A stretch of 64,000 bases of DNA from Phormidesmis priestleyi ULC007 (GCF_001895925.1 NZ_MPPI01000013.1:8264-72263); one strand, 5' to 3'; shown: positions 25,414 to 35,307, counted from the stretch's first letter. Numbers and translations are program-made. The notes: generated from the letters alone by a model not told the origin.

Positions 25414-27183
25414 CAGCTTGATAAACGCGCCGCCTTGTTGCACACCGGGTTGACTGCCGTAGCTGCTAAACGTGAACGATCGCAAATGATCGAAAAAGGG
25501 CTGACCCGCCAACTTCAGAACTTTTAGAATCGGGAATCGGCTCTCTAAAAGGGGTTGGGCAGATTTCCAGTCGAGATAGAGATAGCCATTGTTGGGGGTT
25601 GCGAGGGGCGCGATCGCTTGCTTAAAGGTCTTGCTCTTTAAGATCGGATTTTGGGTCGCCTTCAGCACTTCACTCATCGCTTCGACTGAAGTTGTGAAAA
25701 TCTCATAGTTGCCCACAGACGTATGAACTCCAGCCACTTCGGCTTGCACATTCAGGACTTTTTGGTTGCGCTTTTTAACGTCATTAGTCGTTGACAGGCG
25801 AGTCCAGACGTTGACGGTCTGATCAGAGACTTGCAGAGATCCGACGCTGATCCCTTGTTCTTTAGCAAGTTCGTCGAGACGCTCGATCGCCTGCTGTGCT
25901 TCTTCAGCAGATTTGTCTGCCACAAAAACCCAGTCACCTAAACCTGGTAGGGCCGTTTCATTCTTTGCCAGATTTTCGTCTTGTTGCGGCACTAATCCCA
26001 GCGCATACTCTCCTTTGACCCAGCTAAAAATATCTTGCGGCAGATCTAACTTCCAGCGATCGTTGAGTGCGGTGATCGGTCGATTGATTAAATCGGCAAC
26101 GTTGCGATATCCAGATACGCCTTGAGAAAGACTGCTCCAAAGTTGGTCGAGGTTGACTCCAGATGCCGAAATCGGACTGGTTGCCGGAATGTATTTCAAT
26201 GCTTCAACGGGTTTAGAGGTTGACGGAGTTGAAGCGATTTCGCCTGTGGGTGTCAAGAGTGCTGTTTCTGCGGTCAAGCCTTGACGATCGAGTCCGAGCG
26301 CGATCGCTAAACTCTCATAGGTTGCTGAATTATCTTCAGGCTTGGTGGCAAGTTCAGCTAAAGCAGACTCTTTTCCAGTCAACGCGGCTAGCTGAGGAAA
26401 ATTCACAAACACTAAGCCGATGCGCCCTTGATTGAGGTGGGCGATCGCCGTCTGATAAGTCTCCGAACTGGCTAATCCTAATTCTGTCGCCTGAACTGTG
26501 TTAATCGCATCTCGCAAAACTTTGGGACTATTGGCGAACAAGACAAACTGATTGCCGACCACTGCGCTGGCAAACGAGATCGGGCTGGCAGCGTTTTGCG
26601 TCGATTGGCTAGAAGATTTTGAACGATCTTGAGGATCTTTTAAGTCACTTCCGTAGATCAGCTTGGTGCCTTTGTAGGATTCAAATATCAGATCTGCCCC
26701 AGCGATCGCCCGTTTTTGCCAAAACACTTGCAGAAATTCTCGCGATCGCTGCGAGTTTTGGGTGCTCATTGCCATTAAATAACCGGGTTGTTGACCGTTT
26801 TCGAGGTCGCGGTCAATATCCAGGGTCGTCACCGCTACCGTAATTTCGTCACCCAGCCAGGGTTGCAAATCGTGACGATAATCAAACCCCAGCGCACCGA
26901 CAATGCCTTGTTTGAACTGATCAAGCTCTGCCCGTGCCTGTCGGCGATCGCTAGGCTTGACGATAATTTGGCGTAAAGACGTTAACCGATCGGGGTTAAC
27001 CATCAACGATGCCATTACAGGAGCCTGCTTAGAGACAAACATGGCTGCTGACGGTTGTTCTCGGCTGCCGTTAAACAACCCCAGTGGACTTTGAGCAAAC
27101 AGCCAAAAAAACGCGATCGTGCCCGTTAACAAAAGTCCGGCGACGATGGTTGCCAAGAGATAGAAAAATGAGCGAAGCTTCAT
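25411..27183 (-). CDS. DUF3352 membrane-anchored protein
   Basis: This 590-residue protein begins with a charged end and one membrane helix (FFYLLATIVAGLLLTGTIAFFWLF), and the rest is outside the cytoplasm. The body has the marks of DUF3352 proteins of cyanobacteria: AMFVSKQAPVMASLMVNPDRL, LGFDYRHDLQPWLGDEITVAV, FVLFANSPKVLRDAINTVQA and YLYLDWKSAQPLLESRFPIL. The function of the family is not known. It is full length and single-gene, convergent with the pentapeptide gene. Its start lies close to the next rightward gene (172 bases), so their promoters share that gap. Confidence 0.82.
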   Translation of the reverse strand: MKLRSFFYLLATIVAGLLLTGTIAFFWLFAQSPLGLFNGSREQPSAAMFVSKQAPVMASLMVNPDRLTSLRQIIVKPSDRRQARAELDQFKQGIVGALGFDYRHDLQPWLGDEITVAVTTLDIDRDLENGQQPGYLMAMSTQNSQRSREFLQVFWQKRAIAGADLIFESYKGTKLIYGSDLKDPQDRSKSSSQSTQNAASPISFASAVVGNQFVLFANSPKVLRDAINTVQATELGLASSETYQTAIAHLNQGRIGLVFVNFPQLAALTGKESALAELATKPEDNSATYESLAIALGLDRQGLTAETALLTPTGEIASTPSTSKPVEALKYIPATSPISASGVNLDQLWSSLSQGVSGYRNVADLINRPITALNDRWKLDLPQDIFSWVKGEYALGLVPQQDENLAKNETALPGLGDWVFVADKSAEEAQQAIERLDELAKEQGISVGSLQVSDQTVNVWTRLSTTNDVKKRNQKVLNVQAEVAGVHTSVGNYEIFTTSVEAMSEVLKATQNPILKSKTFKQAIAPLATPNNGYLYLDWKSAQPLLESRFPILKVLKLAGQPFFDHLRSFTFSSYGSQPGVQQGGAFIKL

Positions 27184-27354
27184 GGATCAGCCCAGACGAA
27201 GGATTGATAGCGACGGGTCTAACCCGATGCCTTGTGGTAATTAAGGATATCGACAAACCTGTCTTTACCCAAAATCATTATTTCAGCACAATGCCACTGC
27301 TAGCTATTAAGATGTCCGCAGGCAAAGACAAAATTAGAAAGAATAAAAATTCCT

Positions 27355-27654
27355 ATGTCTGAGCCTAAACCATCTTCTGAATCTCCAGAGCAGAATTTAA
27401 TCGAGTCTCTTCCTGCCATGACGCTTGAACAATGGCTCGAAAAACTTCGTCGCTCCGATCGCGCGTTTTACAACATCATGGCTATCGAAGTCTGGTCGAT
27501 CGCCAAGACAATGGATGGCTTGATTCCGGGATTTTGGGGACGCTTTATGACCAATCGCCGCCTTGCGATGAAGCAGTTTGTCGAGCATCGGCGGTTAGAG
27601 CAGCCAACGTCTGAAACGCCTGCGCCTCCCTCCGAATCTTCACCCAACCCCTAA
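27355..27654 (+). CDS. Conserved hypothetical protein, 99 aa
   Basis: I do not recognise a family. The middle part is well ordered: LEQWLEKLRRSDRAFYNIMA, IEVWSIAKTMDGLIPGFW, GRFMTNRRLAMKQFVEHRR. Both ends are Ser/Pro/Glu-rich and probably disordered. It has no signal peptide. The Trp-rich helical core suggests a small binding protein. It starts with ATG at 27355 and is followed by a palindrome. Confidence 0.6.
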   Translation: MSEPKPSSESPEQNLIESLPAMTLEQWLEKLRRSDRAFYNIMAIEVWSIAKTMDGLIPGFWGRFMTNRRLAMKQFVEHRRLEQPTSETPAPPSESSPNP

Positions 27655-27758
27655 GTATTTAAAAAGAACGCAGGTGTAACTGAGACAGCTTGTAGTCAAG
27701 GTCTCGCTACAGTAGGATCGCTGGAGTGTTGGGAATCGCATCCACTCGCCGATCGCCT

Positions 27759-27823
27759 TCGGCTTAATTAACGTCAGTTCGATGAAGCTTTTCGCTTCAT
27801 CGAACTGACGTTAATTAAGCCGA
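27759..27823. repeat. Perfect 30-bp palindrome, solo ends of the MITE family
   Basis: Bases 27759-27788 and 27794-27823 are exact reverse complements around a 5-base loop (TTTTC). The arms contain TTAATTAACGTCAGTTCGATGAAG, the same terminal sequence as the MITE-like copies at 22095, 56661 and 61424, but the internal core is missing. As RNA it would be a very stable hairpin, and it may stop readthrough into the PilB-like gene. Confidence 0.85.
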
Positions 27824-27879
27824 CTTGCATCACTCTAGCCCTGACAGAGTAATAGTCTGCACTCACTTCTAGGTCAATC

Positions 27880-29574
27880 ATGAAAGCTCCTAACTCCAGT
27901 CTCTCTGTTTGGCAACAATTAAAAAATCGTGAGCTGACGTGCGAACAAGCGCTTCACCTACTCGTCGATCTCGATGGCAACGTCACGTTGGAATTGCTCG
28001 ATCGCGAAGTCAGCAACCGCTTTTTAAGAGAATTTCCCGATCGTAACTCGCTGCCGCCTCTGATTCCGCTGCTGCTGTGGCGAAACTGTTTTTATCTGGG
28101 TAGCCCCGTGGCGCTCTCGGAGGCGATGATTCAAAGCTTGAGCGATCGTACTTTCACCGATGTCAAAATCATTCCAGTTTCTGACAAAAGCTATCGTGCG
28201 TGGTATCACGTCTCAAATCTAGACCACACCCAAATCAGTGCCTCTCCACTGATCAATCCGCTCACAGGCGAACTAGAGCAAGAAAACATCGGGGAAGTCA
28301 CCGAACTCTATCTGACAAAAGCCGCAGACCAGATTGGGCGCATTAGAACGATTATCTCTGGGGCGCTGCGAAACCGCGCCAGCGATATTCACTTAGAGCC
28401 AACTCCCGATGGGCTGCGAGTCCGCTATCGCATTGACGGCATTTTGCGAGATATTACCACTCTGCCGATCGAGATCAGTCGTCGTGCGATCGTCGCCCTT
28501 AAAGTCATGTCTAACATGGATATTGCTGAAAGTCGTCGCCCTCAAGATGCCCGCATTGGCGAGAGCTATGCCTCTGGTCAAGAAACCGATTTAGGATTGG
28601 ATCTGCGCGTTAGCACCCTGCCTTGTGTCGGCGGTGAGAAAGCGGTGATTCGGCTTTTGCCGCGTCAAAACCCGTTTACTGATATGCACGAGCTAGGGTT
28701 TTCAGATGCCAGTCTGGAGATCTATCAAGGCTGGCTGGGTCAACCTCAAGGCATGGTCATTTTCACGGGTCCGACGGGTTCTGGCAAAACCAGCACGCTC
28801 TACACCAGTCTGCAAGCGATCGCCACCGAATATGTGAATGTGATCACCGTCGAAGATCCGGTTGAATATGTCTTGCCTCGCATCACCCAAACCCAGGTGC
28901 ATGAAGCGGCGGGAATGACATTTGCGGCGGGATTACGGGCCATTTTGCGTCAAGATCCCGACATTATTATGCTCGGAGAAATCAGAGACAGCGAAACCGC
29001 AGAAACCGCAGTTCGTGCCGCGTTGACTGGGCACCTCGTGCTGACAACGCTACACACTAACGATGCGGTCAGCGCGATTCCTCGCCTCAAAGATATCGGG
29101 CCTGATCCGGGTTTAATCAGCGATGCGTTATTGGGAGTCGTCGCTCAACGACTAGTGAGAAGAAACTGTCCGCACTGTTCTGAGCCTTATCAACCGACTG
29201 ACAAAGATCTCAAAGCTTTAGGCATCGATCGCGATCATGCCCACCTTGATCACTGGCGCAAAGGGAAAGGATGCAATCGCTGCTATGGCTCTGGCTATTT
29301 GGGGCGCGAAGCCATCATTGAGTTATTAAACGTCGACGATGCGGTGCGTCAAATCATTTATGAAGGCACGATGACGCAGCTCAACCGCTACTTGATGGAC
29401 GGCAATTTTGAGTCGTTTCGATCGGCGGCGATCGCCAAAGTAACTCAAGGCATCACCACGATTCAAGAGATCTTGCGCGTTTTGCCTCACAGTGCGCTCT
29501 ATCGACGAATGCCCGTCGGCGAAGTCAAACCCACTTATCCGATGAAGACTCTGATCAATACTACAGGCGGCTGA
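27880..29574 (+). CDS. GspE/PilB-type secretion ATPase
   Basis: This 564-residue protein is of the type II secretion / type IV pilus assembly ATPase family. It has Walker A GPTGSGKTSTLY (near residue 297), the Asp box (VITVEDPVEYVLPRITQTQV), Walker B (IIMLGEIRDSETAETAVRAA), the His box (TGHLVLTTLHTNDA) and a tetracysteine zinc site (CPHC ... CNRC). The N-terminal part is shorter than in PilB (about 670 residues), so this may be a second, GspE-like copy rather than the main pilus motor. No other pilus genes are in the window. The small coiled-coil gene 44 bases downstream may be in the same transcript. Confidence 0.92.
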   Translation: MKAPNSSLSVWQQLKNRELTCEQALHLLVDLDGNVTLELLDREVSNRFLREFPDRNSLPPLIPLLLWRNCFYLGSPVALSEAMIQSLSDRTFTDVKIIPVSDKSYRAWYHVSNLDHTQISASPLINPLTGELEQENIGEVTELYLTKAADQIGRIRTIISGALRNRASDIHLEPTPDGLRVRYRIDGILRDITTLPIEISRRAIVALKVMSNMDIAESRRPQDARIGESYASGQETDLGLDLRVSTLPCVGGEKAVIRLLPRQNPFTDMHELGFSDASLEIYQGWLGQPQGMVIFTGPTGSGKTSTLYTSLQAIATEYVNVITVEDPVEYVLPRITQTQVHEAAGMTFAAGLRAILRQDPDIIMLGEIRDSETAETAVRAALTGHLVLTTLHTNDAVSAIPRLKDIGPDPGLISDALLGVVAQRLVRRNCPHCSEPYQPTDKDLKALGIDRDHAHLDHWRKGKGCNRCYGSGYLGREAIIELLNVDDAVRQIIYEGTMTQLNRYLMDGNFESFRSAAIAKVTQGITTIQEILRVLPHSALYRRMPVGEVKPTYPMKTLINTTGG

Positions 29575-29618
29575 TGCCAGTACAATGATTTCACTCAATC
29601 AGTCTTTAAGCAGCGACG

Positions 29619-30020
29619 ATGACTTCAAATAGCGAACAATCTGATTTCCCCATTCAACGACAGTTAAGCCATCTGACTGATCAAATCGGTCGTCTTACCG
29701 AAGGCTTAACCGAACTCAGGTTTTTGATGCAGGAGCAAACAGAAAATGCTCGACAGCAAACCCAGTCAATTCGTGAAATTAACGAAGGATTTAAACAAAG
29801 CAGAGAAGAAATGAAAGAGGGATTTCGAGAAATGAGAGAAGAATTTAAAAATAGTAGAGAGGAGATGAGAGAAATTAGGGAGGAATTTCGAGACATCAAG
29901 GGGGAATTTCGGGAAATCAAAGAGACCACCAAGCAACAAGCAGCAGTCGCCCAGCAACAGGCAGAAAGCATTACTCAATTGATTGCGCTTTATGGGCAAA
30001 ATCGTCAAGCCGCTCAGTGA
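29619..30020 (+). CDS. Coiled-coil protein with repeated heptads
   Basis: The 133-residue protein is almost wholly helical. Residues about 50-105 repeat a pattern of the form REEMKEGFREMREEF / REEMREIREEFRDIKGEF, with hydrophobic residues at heptad positions. At the DNA level the repeats are visible as GAAATGA/GAGAGAAGAATTT-like blocks from 29806 to 29925. The start is MTSNSEQSDFPIQRQLSH. Such genes are common in cyanobacteria and vary in repeat number; no function is known. It may be expressed with the PilB-like gene. Confidence 0.65.
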   Translation: MTSNSEQSDFPIQRQLSHLTDQIGRLTEGLTELRFLMQEQTENARQQTQSIREINEGFKQSREEMKEGFREMREEFKNSREEMREIREEFRDIKGEFREIKETTKQQAAVAQQQAESITQLIALYGQNRQAAQ

Positions 30021-30201
30021 CTTGTAGATTGGGAGGAGGGATTGTAAATTCAGTCGTGCTTGTTGACCCGAAAGCCCACCCGGAAATTAATTTCTTGGCG
30101 GACTTGACCGCAGCGAGTCGCGACAACTGACACAGGATTTTGAACAGACTCCAGGAGGAATCGCTTAAGCTGTTCTCAATAAGCCGTACGATCGCCGCCC
30201 C

Positions 30202-30561
30202 ATGACTGACTCATTTTCTCGCCAACCCTTGCCCGAAGTCACCGTTAGAGAACTTGCTCAGATGTTGACAGACGCTTCAAACACTCTGCAACTCATAGAC
30301 GTGCGGGAATCGTGGGAGATCGAGACCGCTAGCTTATCCAATTTTGTGAATTTGCCGTTGAGCGAGTTTGCCCAGTGGTCTGAAGCGATCGAGACCCGGC
30401 TTGACCGTGATCAAGAAACGCTAGTCTTGTGTCATCACGGAGTGCGCTCTGCCCAGATGTGTCAGTGGTTGATCAATCAGGGCTTTACGCAAGTCAGAAA
30501 TATTGCAGGCGGCATTGATGCTTACTCGATCGTCGTTGATTCCAGTGTTCCACGCTACTAG
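30202..30561 (+). CDS. Rhodanese-domain protein
   Basis: A single rhodanese domain of 119 residues: TVRELAQMLTD, LIDVRESWEIETA (Asp and Arg of the family), NLPLSEFAQW and the active loop CHHGVRS with the catalytic Cys, followed by AQMCQWLINQGF and NIAGGIDAYS. It is of the GlpE/PspE size. It may move sulfane sulfur in the cytosol; the substrate is not known. It has no signal peptide. It lies 172 bases before hrcA and is not clearly linked to it. Confidence 0.9.
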   Translation: MTDSFSRQPLPEVTVRELAQMLTDASNTLQLIDVRESWEIETASLSNFVNLPLSEFAQWSEAIETRLDRDQETLVLCHHGVRSAQMCQWLINQGFTQVRNIAGGIDAYSIVVDSSVPRY

Positions 30562-30733
30562 AGCAGCGATTTGAATCGTTGATTTTTGATGTGTGTGTTA
30601 CGACAGTGATCCTAGATAAAAGACAAAATTAAGAATCTGCTATCTTGAATTCAATCCCAATGTGCATCTGTGTCTGAATCCTTTATTGTTCTTGAATTTT
30701 GAAAGACTGCGATCGTAATCTCGTTTAATAAAA

Positions 30734-31819
30734 ATGTCCCTACCCATCAATCTCACAAACCGTCAGCAGCAGGTTCTTTGGGCAACGGTGCGCCACTATA
30801 TCGCGACTGCTGAACCCGTTGGCTCAGAAGCGCTAGTTAAAGAATATAATCTTAGCGTCAGTTCTGCCACGATTCGCAATGCGATGGGGGTGTTAGAAAA
30901 ATCAGGTCTGCTTTATCAGCCTCACATTTCAGCCGGGCGAGTTCCTTCTGATTCTGGCTATCGAATTTATGTAGACAAGCTGATCAAACCCTCGACTGAG
31001 GCGACCAGTCAAATTGAGCAACTGCTGGCAGGTCGCCTTAATTGGGATGAGTGGAGCTTTGAGGCGCTATTGAGAGGGGCAGCCCAGATTCTGGCGACTC
31101 TCAGCGGTTATATCACTTTGATCACCATGCCCCTGACGCGCACAACCGAGCTACGCCACTTGCAGCTTGTGCAGATCGACCCTGAGCGAATCATGCTGAT
31201 TGTGGTTACAGACACCTATGAAACGCGATCGGTGCTGATGGAGTTGCCCAAGCTTGAAGACGATGCCGAAATTGATGCCGAAAAGGTCGATCGTGAACTC
31301 CAAATTCTCTCAAACTTTCTCAACGAGCAACTAAAAGGACGATCGCCCGCCGACATCGCTACCCTTGATTGGAGCGAGTTGGGACGCGAGTTTGAACGCT
31401 ATAGTCATTCGCTCACGTCGCTGCTTGCCGATTTGACTCGTCGCTTTTCACAATCGTCTGCGGTGCCGACGCAAATTTTAATTAGCGGAGTCTCAGAAGT
31501 GTTGAGACAGCCCGAATTTTCGGAGCTGCATCACATCAAAACCATCATGCATCTACTCGAAGAAGAACAGCACCAGCTAATGCCGCTGATCTTTGACCAA
31601 CCCGACTTAGATGGGTCGGGGCGACGAGTTACCGTTCGCATTGGCTCTGAGAATCCTTTAGAACCGATGCGAACCTGTACGCTGATTTCTTCAACCTATA
31701 ATCGTGGGTCTGCGGCGGTGGGAAGTGTGGGCGTTTTGGGCCCGACGCGGATGGTTTATGAAGATACGATCGCGCTCGTTGAAGCCACAGCAGATTATCT
31801 ATCAGATGCGCTGGGTTAG
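30734..31819 (+). CDS. hrcA: Heat-inducible transcription repressor HrcA
   Basis: HrcA represses groE/dnaK class genes by binding CIRCE elements. The 361 residues have the winged-helix part ([70 protein letters not shown]) and the C-terminal GAF-like domain ([38 protein letters not shown]). It is full length. No CIRCE sequence and no chaperone gene were seen near, so its targets are elsewhere. Its stop overlaps the stop of the convergent DUF1611 gene by 4 bases. Confidence 0.95.
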   Translation: MSLPINLTNRQQQVLWATVRHYIATAEPVGSEALVKEYNLSVSSATIRNAMGVLEKSGLLYQPHISAGRVPSDSGYRIYVDKLIKPSTEATSQIEQLLAGRLNWDEWSFEALLRGAAQILATLSGYITLITMPLTRTTELRHLQLVQIDPERIMLIVVTDTYETRSVLMELPKLEDDAEIDAEKVDRELQILSNFLNEQLKGRSPADIATLDWSELGREFERYSHSLTSLLADLTRRFSQSSAVPTQILISGVSEVLRQPEFSELHHIKTIMHLLEEEQHQLMPLIFDQPDLDGSGRRVTVRIGSENPLEPMRTCTLISSTYNRGSAAVGSVGVLGPTRMVYEDTIALVEATADYLSDALG

Positions 31820-32865
31820 TTGATCGGCTTCAAGATTGCTTCTAGCAGCAGATCTGCCCCAAACCGAACGGGATCGGTGCAGGGAAGTCCGGTTTCTTGT
31901 TGGGCGTGGGCGATCGCATCTCTAGCGGCTTCATCATCTAAATGGGCGGTGTTGAGCGCAATGCCCACTACAGGGGCAGGTGCAAATGAGCCTCCAGCAG
32001 CGGCAACGGTTTCATAGACGTAAACCGCGTTTTGAAGTGACGGAATTGGCACATCGGGAAAGGTGCGAATGTGATTCTGTCCGGCTCGATGCACCAGAAT
32101 CAAATGAGTGGGCTGACTGCCTCGAATTAATGGCAATGTCGCTGTAGAAGCAGGATTCATCAAAGAACCCTGTCCTTCAATCAACAACATCTCATAGTCA
32201 TGTCCATAGCGCATGACGAGTTGCTCGACGGCACCTGCGGCAAAATCAACTCGAATTGCATCTAAAGGGATGCCATCACCCGCGATCATGATGCCTGCCT
32301 GACCCGTGCCGAGAAACTTCGAGTTTATGCCTCGTTTGTGAGCCGCTCGATCGAGTTCTAACGTCGTCGCCATTTTGCCCACGCCCATATCAGTGCCCAC
32401 GGTTAAAACTCGCAAACAGGGCAACGATCGCGCTTCACCGCTCCCAACTTTTAACCCCAATGGCTCTTGCCGAATATCCCAAATCCACTGCCCTGCTTTG
32501 AGCAGATCTTTGAGTTCGGGAATCGCAGACATTTGCGTGTGCAGTCCATTCATGATCGACAGTCCTGCGGCGGCAGCTTGCTTGAGTTCGGTCAGCCAAG
32601 CCTCAGGTAAGGCTCCGCCAGAGGGAGCAATGCCGATCGCTAACACCGTTGGCTGATAGGCAAGTGCTTCGGAGACAGACGAGACGATCGGAGCGTGACA
32701 AGAAATTCCGGTGAGGGCGGTTAGGGATTCTCCGGCACATTGACGATCGATGACAGCGGCGATCGTGTCAGGTCGATAACGCAGCAGGGCGAGTCCGGTT
32801 TTGCCTTGTGTGCCGCGAATTCCTTCTTGAAGAAGAACAGCAATTCGAGAATTTGACGTGAGCAT
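31816..32865 (-). CDS. DUF1611 family protein (DgcN-like)
   Basis: This 349-residue protein has the DUF1611 layout: an N-terminal Rossmann-like domain ([20 protein letters not shown]) and a C-terminal P-loop domain with [19 protein letters not shown] (Walker A form), [19 protein letters not shown] and [14 protein letters not shown]. Members include DgcN, described in D-glutamate metabolism and often next to a dipeptide epimerase; no such neighbour is seen here. A role in amino-acid or peptide recycling is thus possible but not shown. The start is ATG at 32865. Confidence 0.82.
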   Translation of the reverse strand: MLTSNSRIAVLLQEGIRGTQGKTGLALLRYRPDTIAAVIDRQCAGESLTALTGISCHAPIVSSVSEALAYQPTVLAIGIAPSGGALPEAWLTELKQAAAAGLSIMNGLHTQMSAIPELKDLLKAGQWIWDIRQEPLGLKVGSGEARSLPCLRVLTVGTDMGVGKMATTLELDRAAHKRGINSKFLGTGQAGIMIAGDGIPLDAIRVDFAAGAVEQLVMRYGHDYEMLLIEGQGSLMNPASTATLPLIRGSQPTHLILVHRAGQNHIRTFPDVPIPSLQNAVYVYETVAAAGGSFAPAPVVGIALNTAHLDDEAARDAIAHAQQETGLPCTDPVRFGADLLLEAILKPIN

Positions 32866-32956
32866 GGTTTAACTCTGATCGAGAAAGAACTTGAAGCGAG
32901 GAAAGCCTTCTATTGATTCGACTCTCCAACAAGTATTCAGACTCTTAACCCAAGCA

Positions 32957-32988
32957 TGTCGTTTTTGACAAGACAATGCAACTGCATT
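32957..32988. promoter_or_regulatory. Palindromes before the prlF-yhaV pair
   Basis: TGTC-N6-GACA (32957-32970) and AATGCA-AC-TGCATT (32975-32988) are inverted repeats about 25-55 bases upstream of prlF. A TAGAAT at 32992-32997 could be the -10 element. Toxin-antitoxin operons are normally repressed by their own products at such sites. Confidence 0.4.
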
Positions 32989-33011
32989 ACCATTAGAATA
33001 AAGTTTCATCA

Positions 33012-33362
33012 ATGGGTTTTGAGATTGCTATGGACGTAACCCAAGCTCCATGTCCAGAATCTACTTTGACCGATCGTTATCAAACTACAGTCCCTGAACC
33101 CGTTCGCAGAGCGCTTGGCTTGAATAAGCGTGACAAAATTTGTTACACCATTCAAGCTAACGGTCAGGTAGTGATTTCTCGCGCTGATCAGACGGAGAGC
33201 GATCCCATACTTGGGCAGTTTCTAAATTTCCTTGGGCGAGATATCGAAAAGAATCCTCGGCACCTACAAGCGATTAGCTCTGATTTAATAAGTCGTGTTC
33301 AGTCACTGGTTGCTGAAGTTGATCTTGATCTTGATGCACCCCTCTCTGAAGAGGATGAATAA
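33012..33362 (+). CDS. prlF: Antitoxin PrlF (AbrB-type)
   Basis: PrlF is the antitoxin of the PrlF-YhaV type II system. The 116-residue protein has the SpoVT/AbrB swapped-hairpin DNA-binding part: STLTDRYQTTVPEPVRRAL and GLNKRDKICYTIQANGQVV. A helical tail follows (DPILGQFLNFLGRDIEKNP ... DLISRVQSLVAEVDLDLD) that would bind the toxin and ends very acidic. ATG at 33012 is the first start; ATG at 33030 (MDVTQAP) is equally possible. The toxin gene starts 2 bases after its stop. Confidence 0.88.
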   Translation: MGFEIAMDVTQAPCPESTLTDRYQTTVPEPVRRALGLNKRDKICYTIQANGQVVISRADQTESDPILGQFLNFLGRDIEKNPRHLQAISSDLISRVQSLVAEVDLDLDAPLSEEDE

Positions 33363-33364
33363 GT

Positions 33365-33862
33365 TTGTCTGTCAATCCGTCACTAGTGATTAATGGGTGG
33401 AACATATTTGCTCATTCTCTCTTCCTCAACCAGGTTGAAGAACTTTTGACGCAGGTTGAACAGTTGCGTCAGAAGCATCCTAAAGACTACAAGAAAAAGA
33501 ACGCCACGAAGCGTTTGGCTGCTATGGCAAAGCTGGCATTTGATGTGATTCCTCAAGACCCAACCCGCAGCGATTATCGCCAAGGCACTACACTCGGCGA
33601 TGAGTATAAGCATTGGTTTAGAGCTAAATTTTTTCAGCAATACCGACTGTTTTTTCGATGCCATCAACAGAGCAAAATTATTGTTTTCGTTTGGGTTAAT
33701 GATGAAAACTCTAAACGAGCCTATAACAGTAACACGGACGCTTATCGAGTTTTCAGGAAAATGCTTGAAGGAGGTCACCCTCCAGACGATTGGAATGATT
33801 TACTCAAAGACGCGAAAGGTGAAACTAATCGTTTAGCGAAAGTGGTCAAAGTAGAAATTTAA
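33365..33862 (+). CDS. yhaV: Toxin YhaV (ribonuclease)
   Basis: YhaV is a ribosome-associated RNase toxin of the RelE superfamily. The 165 residues match: INGWNIFAHSLFLNQVEEL, HPKDYKKKNATKRLAAM, IPQDPTRSDYRQGTTLGD, YKHWFRAKFFQQYRLFFR and VFVWVNDENSKRAYNSNTDA. The basic RAKFFQQYRLFFRC segment and the C-terminal part are both complete, so it is probably active. The start is TTG at 33365, 2 bases after prlF, with GAGG 10 bases before it. A weak start and tight coupling would keep the toxin below the antitoxin. Confidence 0.9.
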   Translation: MSVNPSLVINGWNIFAHSLFLNQVEELLTQVEQLRQKHPKDYKKKNATKRLAAMAKLAFDVIPQDPTRSDYRQGTTLGDEYKHWFRAKFFQQYRLFFRCHQQSKIIVFVWVNDENSKRAYNSNTDAYRVFRKMLEGGHPPDDWNDLLKDAKGETNRLAKVVKVEI

Positions 33863-33978
33863 CTGACTCTGACGATGTGGAGAATTTAGCGTTGGCTTGT
33901 TAGCGTTGTAATAGAAGATCGCTACAACGATGACTACTTAAATGGAGTCTAGCAAGCTCACGCTCGATCGCTTCACGT

Positions 33979-35199
33979 CTACCGATCGATTAACTTTTGA
34001 AATGGAGCAGCAGACCAGCCCACGATCGCAGCAATCATCAACAATCCGCCGCTTAGACCTAATACTGTCTCGACGCTGCTGAGTTGGGTGACAGCGCCCG
34101 CCAACAACAAGCCGAGTGGGACTGCTGCAAAACTAATGGCGATGAGGGAGGTGAAAACTTGTCCCGCCAGCATTTGGGGTGTTTCTTCTTGCAGAATCGT
34201 TTGTTCCAAGGGGTTGCCTGCCCCCAACAATAAACCTGCGAATGCGGACAAAATAATGATGATGCTAGGTTGCGTTGTGAAGAACCCACAGAGCGCGATC
34301 GCGACTCCACTAACTAGCAGTCTGCCGTAAAAAATTAGAGAGCGAGAACAGAGACGACTCAGCCACGAAAACGACAGAGCGCCCAAGGTTGCGTTGATGC
34401 CAAAGGCTGACAGACAAGCGCCTAACAAGGTAGGGTTATTGAAGACTTGAGTGGTCAGCACAGGAAGCAGCAGCCCTAAAAAAGGCAGAATCACAAAGTT
34501 GGCAATCATGCCGATGAGTGCTAGCGATCGCAGTTGAGAATTACCAAAAATGAAGCGTATGCCCAGCAGAATATCGGTATGGAAACTTGCTGGTAATCGC
34601 TTCTGTGTCTTGGGAACTGCCAGGATGAAGATGATGGCGCAGAGCAAAAAACTGGCAGCATTGACGAAAAAGGCATTGATAGTTCCGACGGTTCCGATTA
34701 AACCAACCCCGACGATCTGGCCCACAAAATCAGCCCCATTCTCTAGTCCACCGCGCAGCGTATTCACTTTTTCTAACGGCTTTCTAGCAAACCTGGCAAG
34801 TCTGGGTACGAGTGTTTGTCGGGCAGCAATGCCGGATGGATCGAACAATGCGCCAACAAAGACTAGTAGAAAAACTAGGCTGGGTGAGACCTTGCCGAGG
34901 TAGATAAAAGCCAGTGGCAATGTTAATACAGAAATGCAGCTTAACAGATCAGCTATGATACTCACCGACCATGCACCCAATCGGTCGATCGCTCTACCGC
35001 CTACAAACGCAGCCATTAGGATGGGAATAATATTTGCTGCACTCGCAATGCCAGTCATCAGAGGCGACTGAGTTTGTTGCAATATTAGAATAGGAATGGC
35101 GATCGCCGCAATCTGATTGCCCAACAACGAGAGGAACTCAGCACTGATCAAGCCAAATAAGGGGATAGTTGATGTCCTGAGATTTATGAAATTGTTCAT
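33979..35199 (-). CDS. MFS transporter, MFS_3 type exporter
   Basis: This 406-residue protein has about 12 membrane helices and the layout of the MFS_3 group (enterobactin exporter-like and macrolide efflux proteins): ISAEFLSLLGNQIAAIAIPI, FVGGRAIDRLGAWSVSIIAD (the loop 2-3 motif), GALFDPSGIAARQTLVPRLA and GNPLEQTILQEETPQMLAGQ. It probably exports a small molecule with protons. No biosynthetic genes are around, so the substrate is unknown. It starts at 35199 and is divergent from a small hypothetical gene. Confidence 0.85.
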   Translation of the reverse strand: MNNFINLRTSTIPLFGLISAEFLSLLGNQIAAIAIPILILQQTQSPLMTGIASAANIIPILMAAFVGGRAIDRLGAWSVSIIADLLSCISVLTLPLAFIYLGKVSPSLVFLLVFVGALFDPSGIAARQTLVPRLARFARKPLEKVNTLRGGLENGADFVGQIVGVGLIGTVGTINAFFVNAASFLLCAIIFILAVPKTQKRLPASFHTDILLGIRFIFGNSQLRSLALIGMIANFVILPFLGLLLPVLTTQVFNNPTLLGACLSAFGINATLGALSFSWLSRLCSRSLIFYGRLLVSGVAIALCGFFTTQPSIIIILSAFAGLLLGAGNPLEQTILQEETPQMLAGQVFTSLIAISFAAVPLGLLLAGAVTQLSSVETVLGLSGGLLMIAAIVGWSAAPFQKLIDR

Positions 35200-35307
35200 A
35201 TAGCAATTCCTGGGTAGATAAAGTACATCTTGGCTTGTTAAACAAGAGACTTAAGCCCCTTGTTTGTATCTCACCGAATTGGGAAACGCTATAGAATATG
35301 AATCATT

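Noticed and set aside
30562-30733. CIRCE operator before hrcA
   Set aside because: No TTAGCACTC-N9-GAGTGCTAA or near match is seen in this gap.
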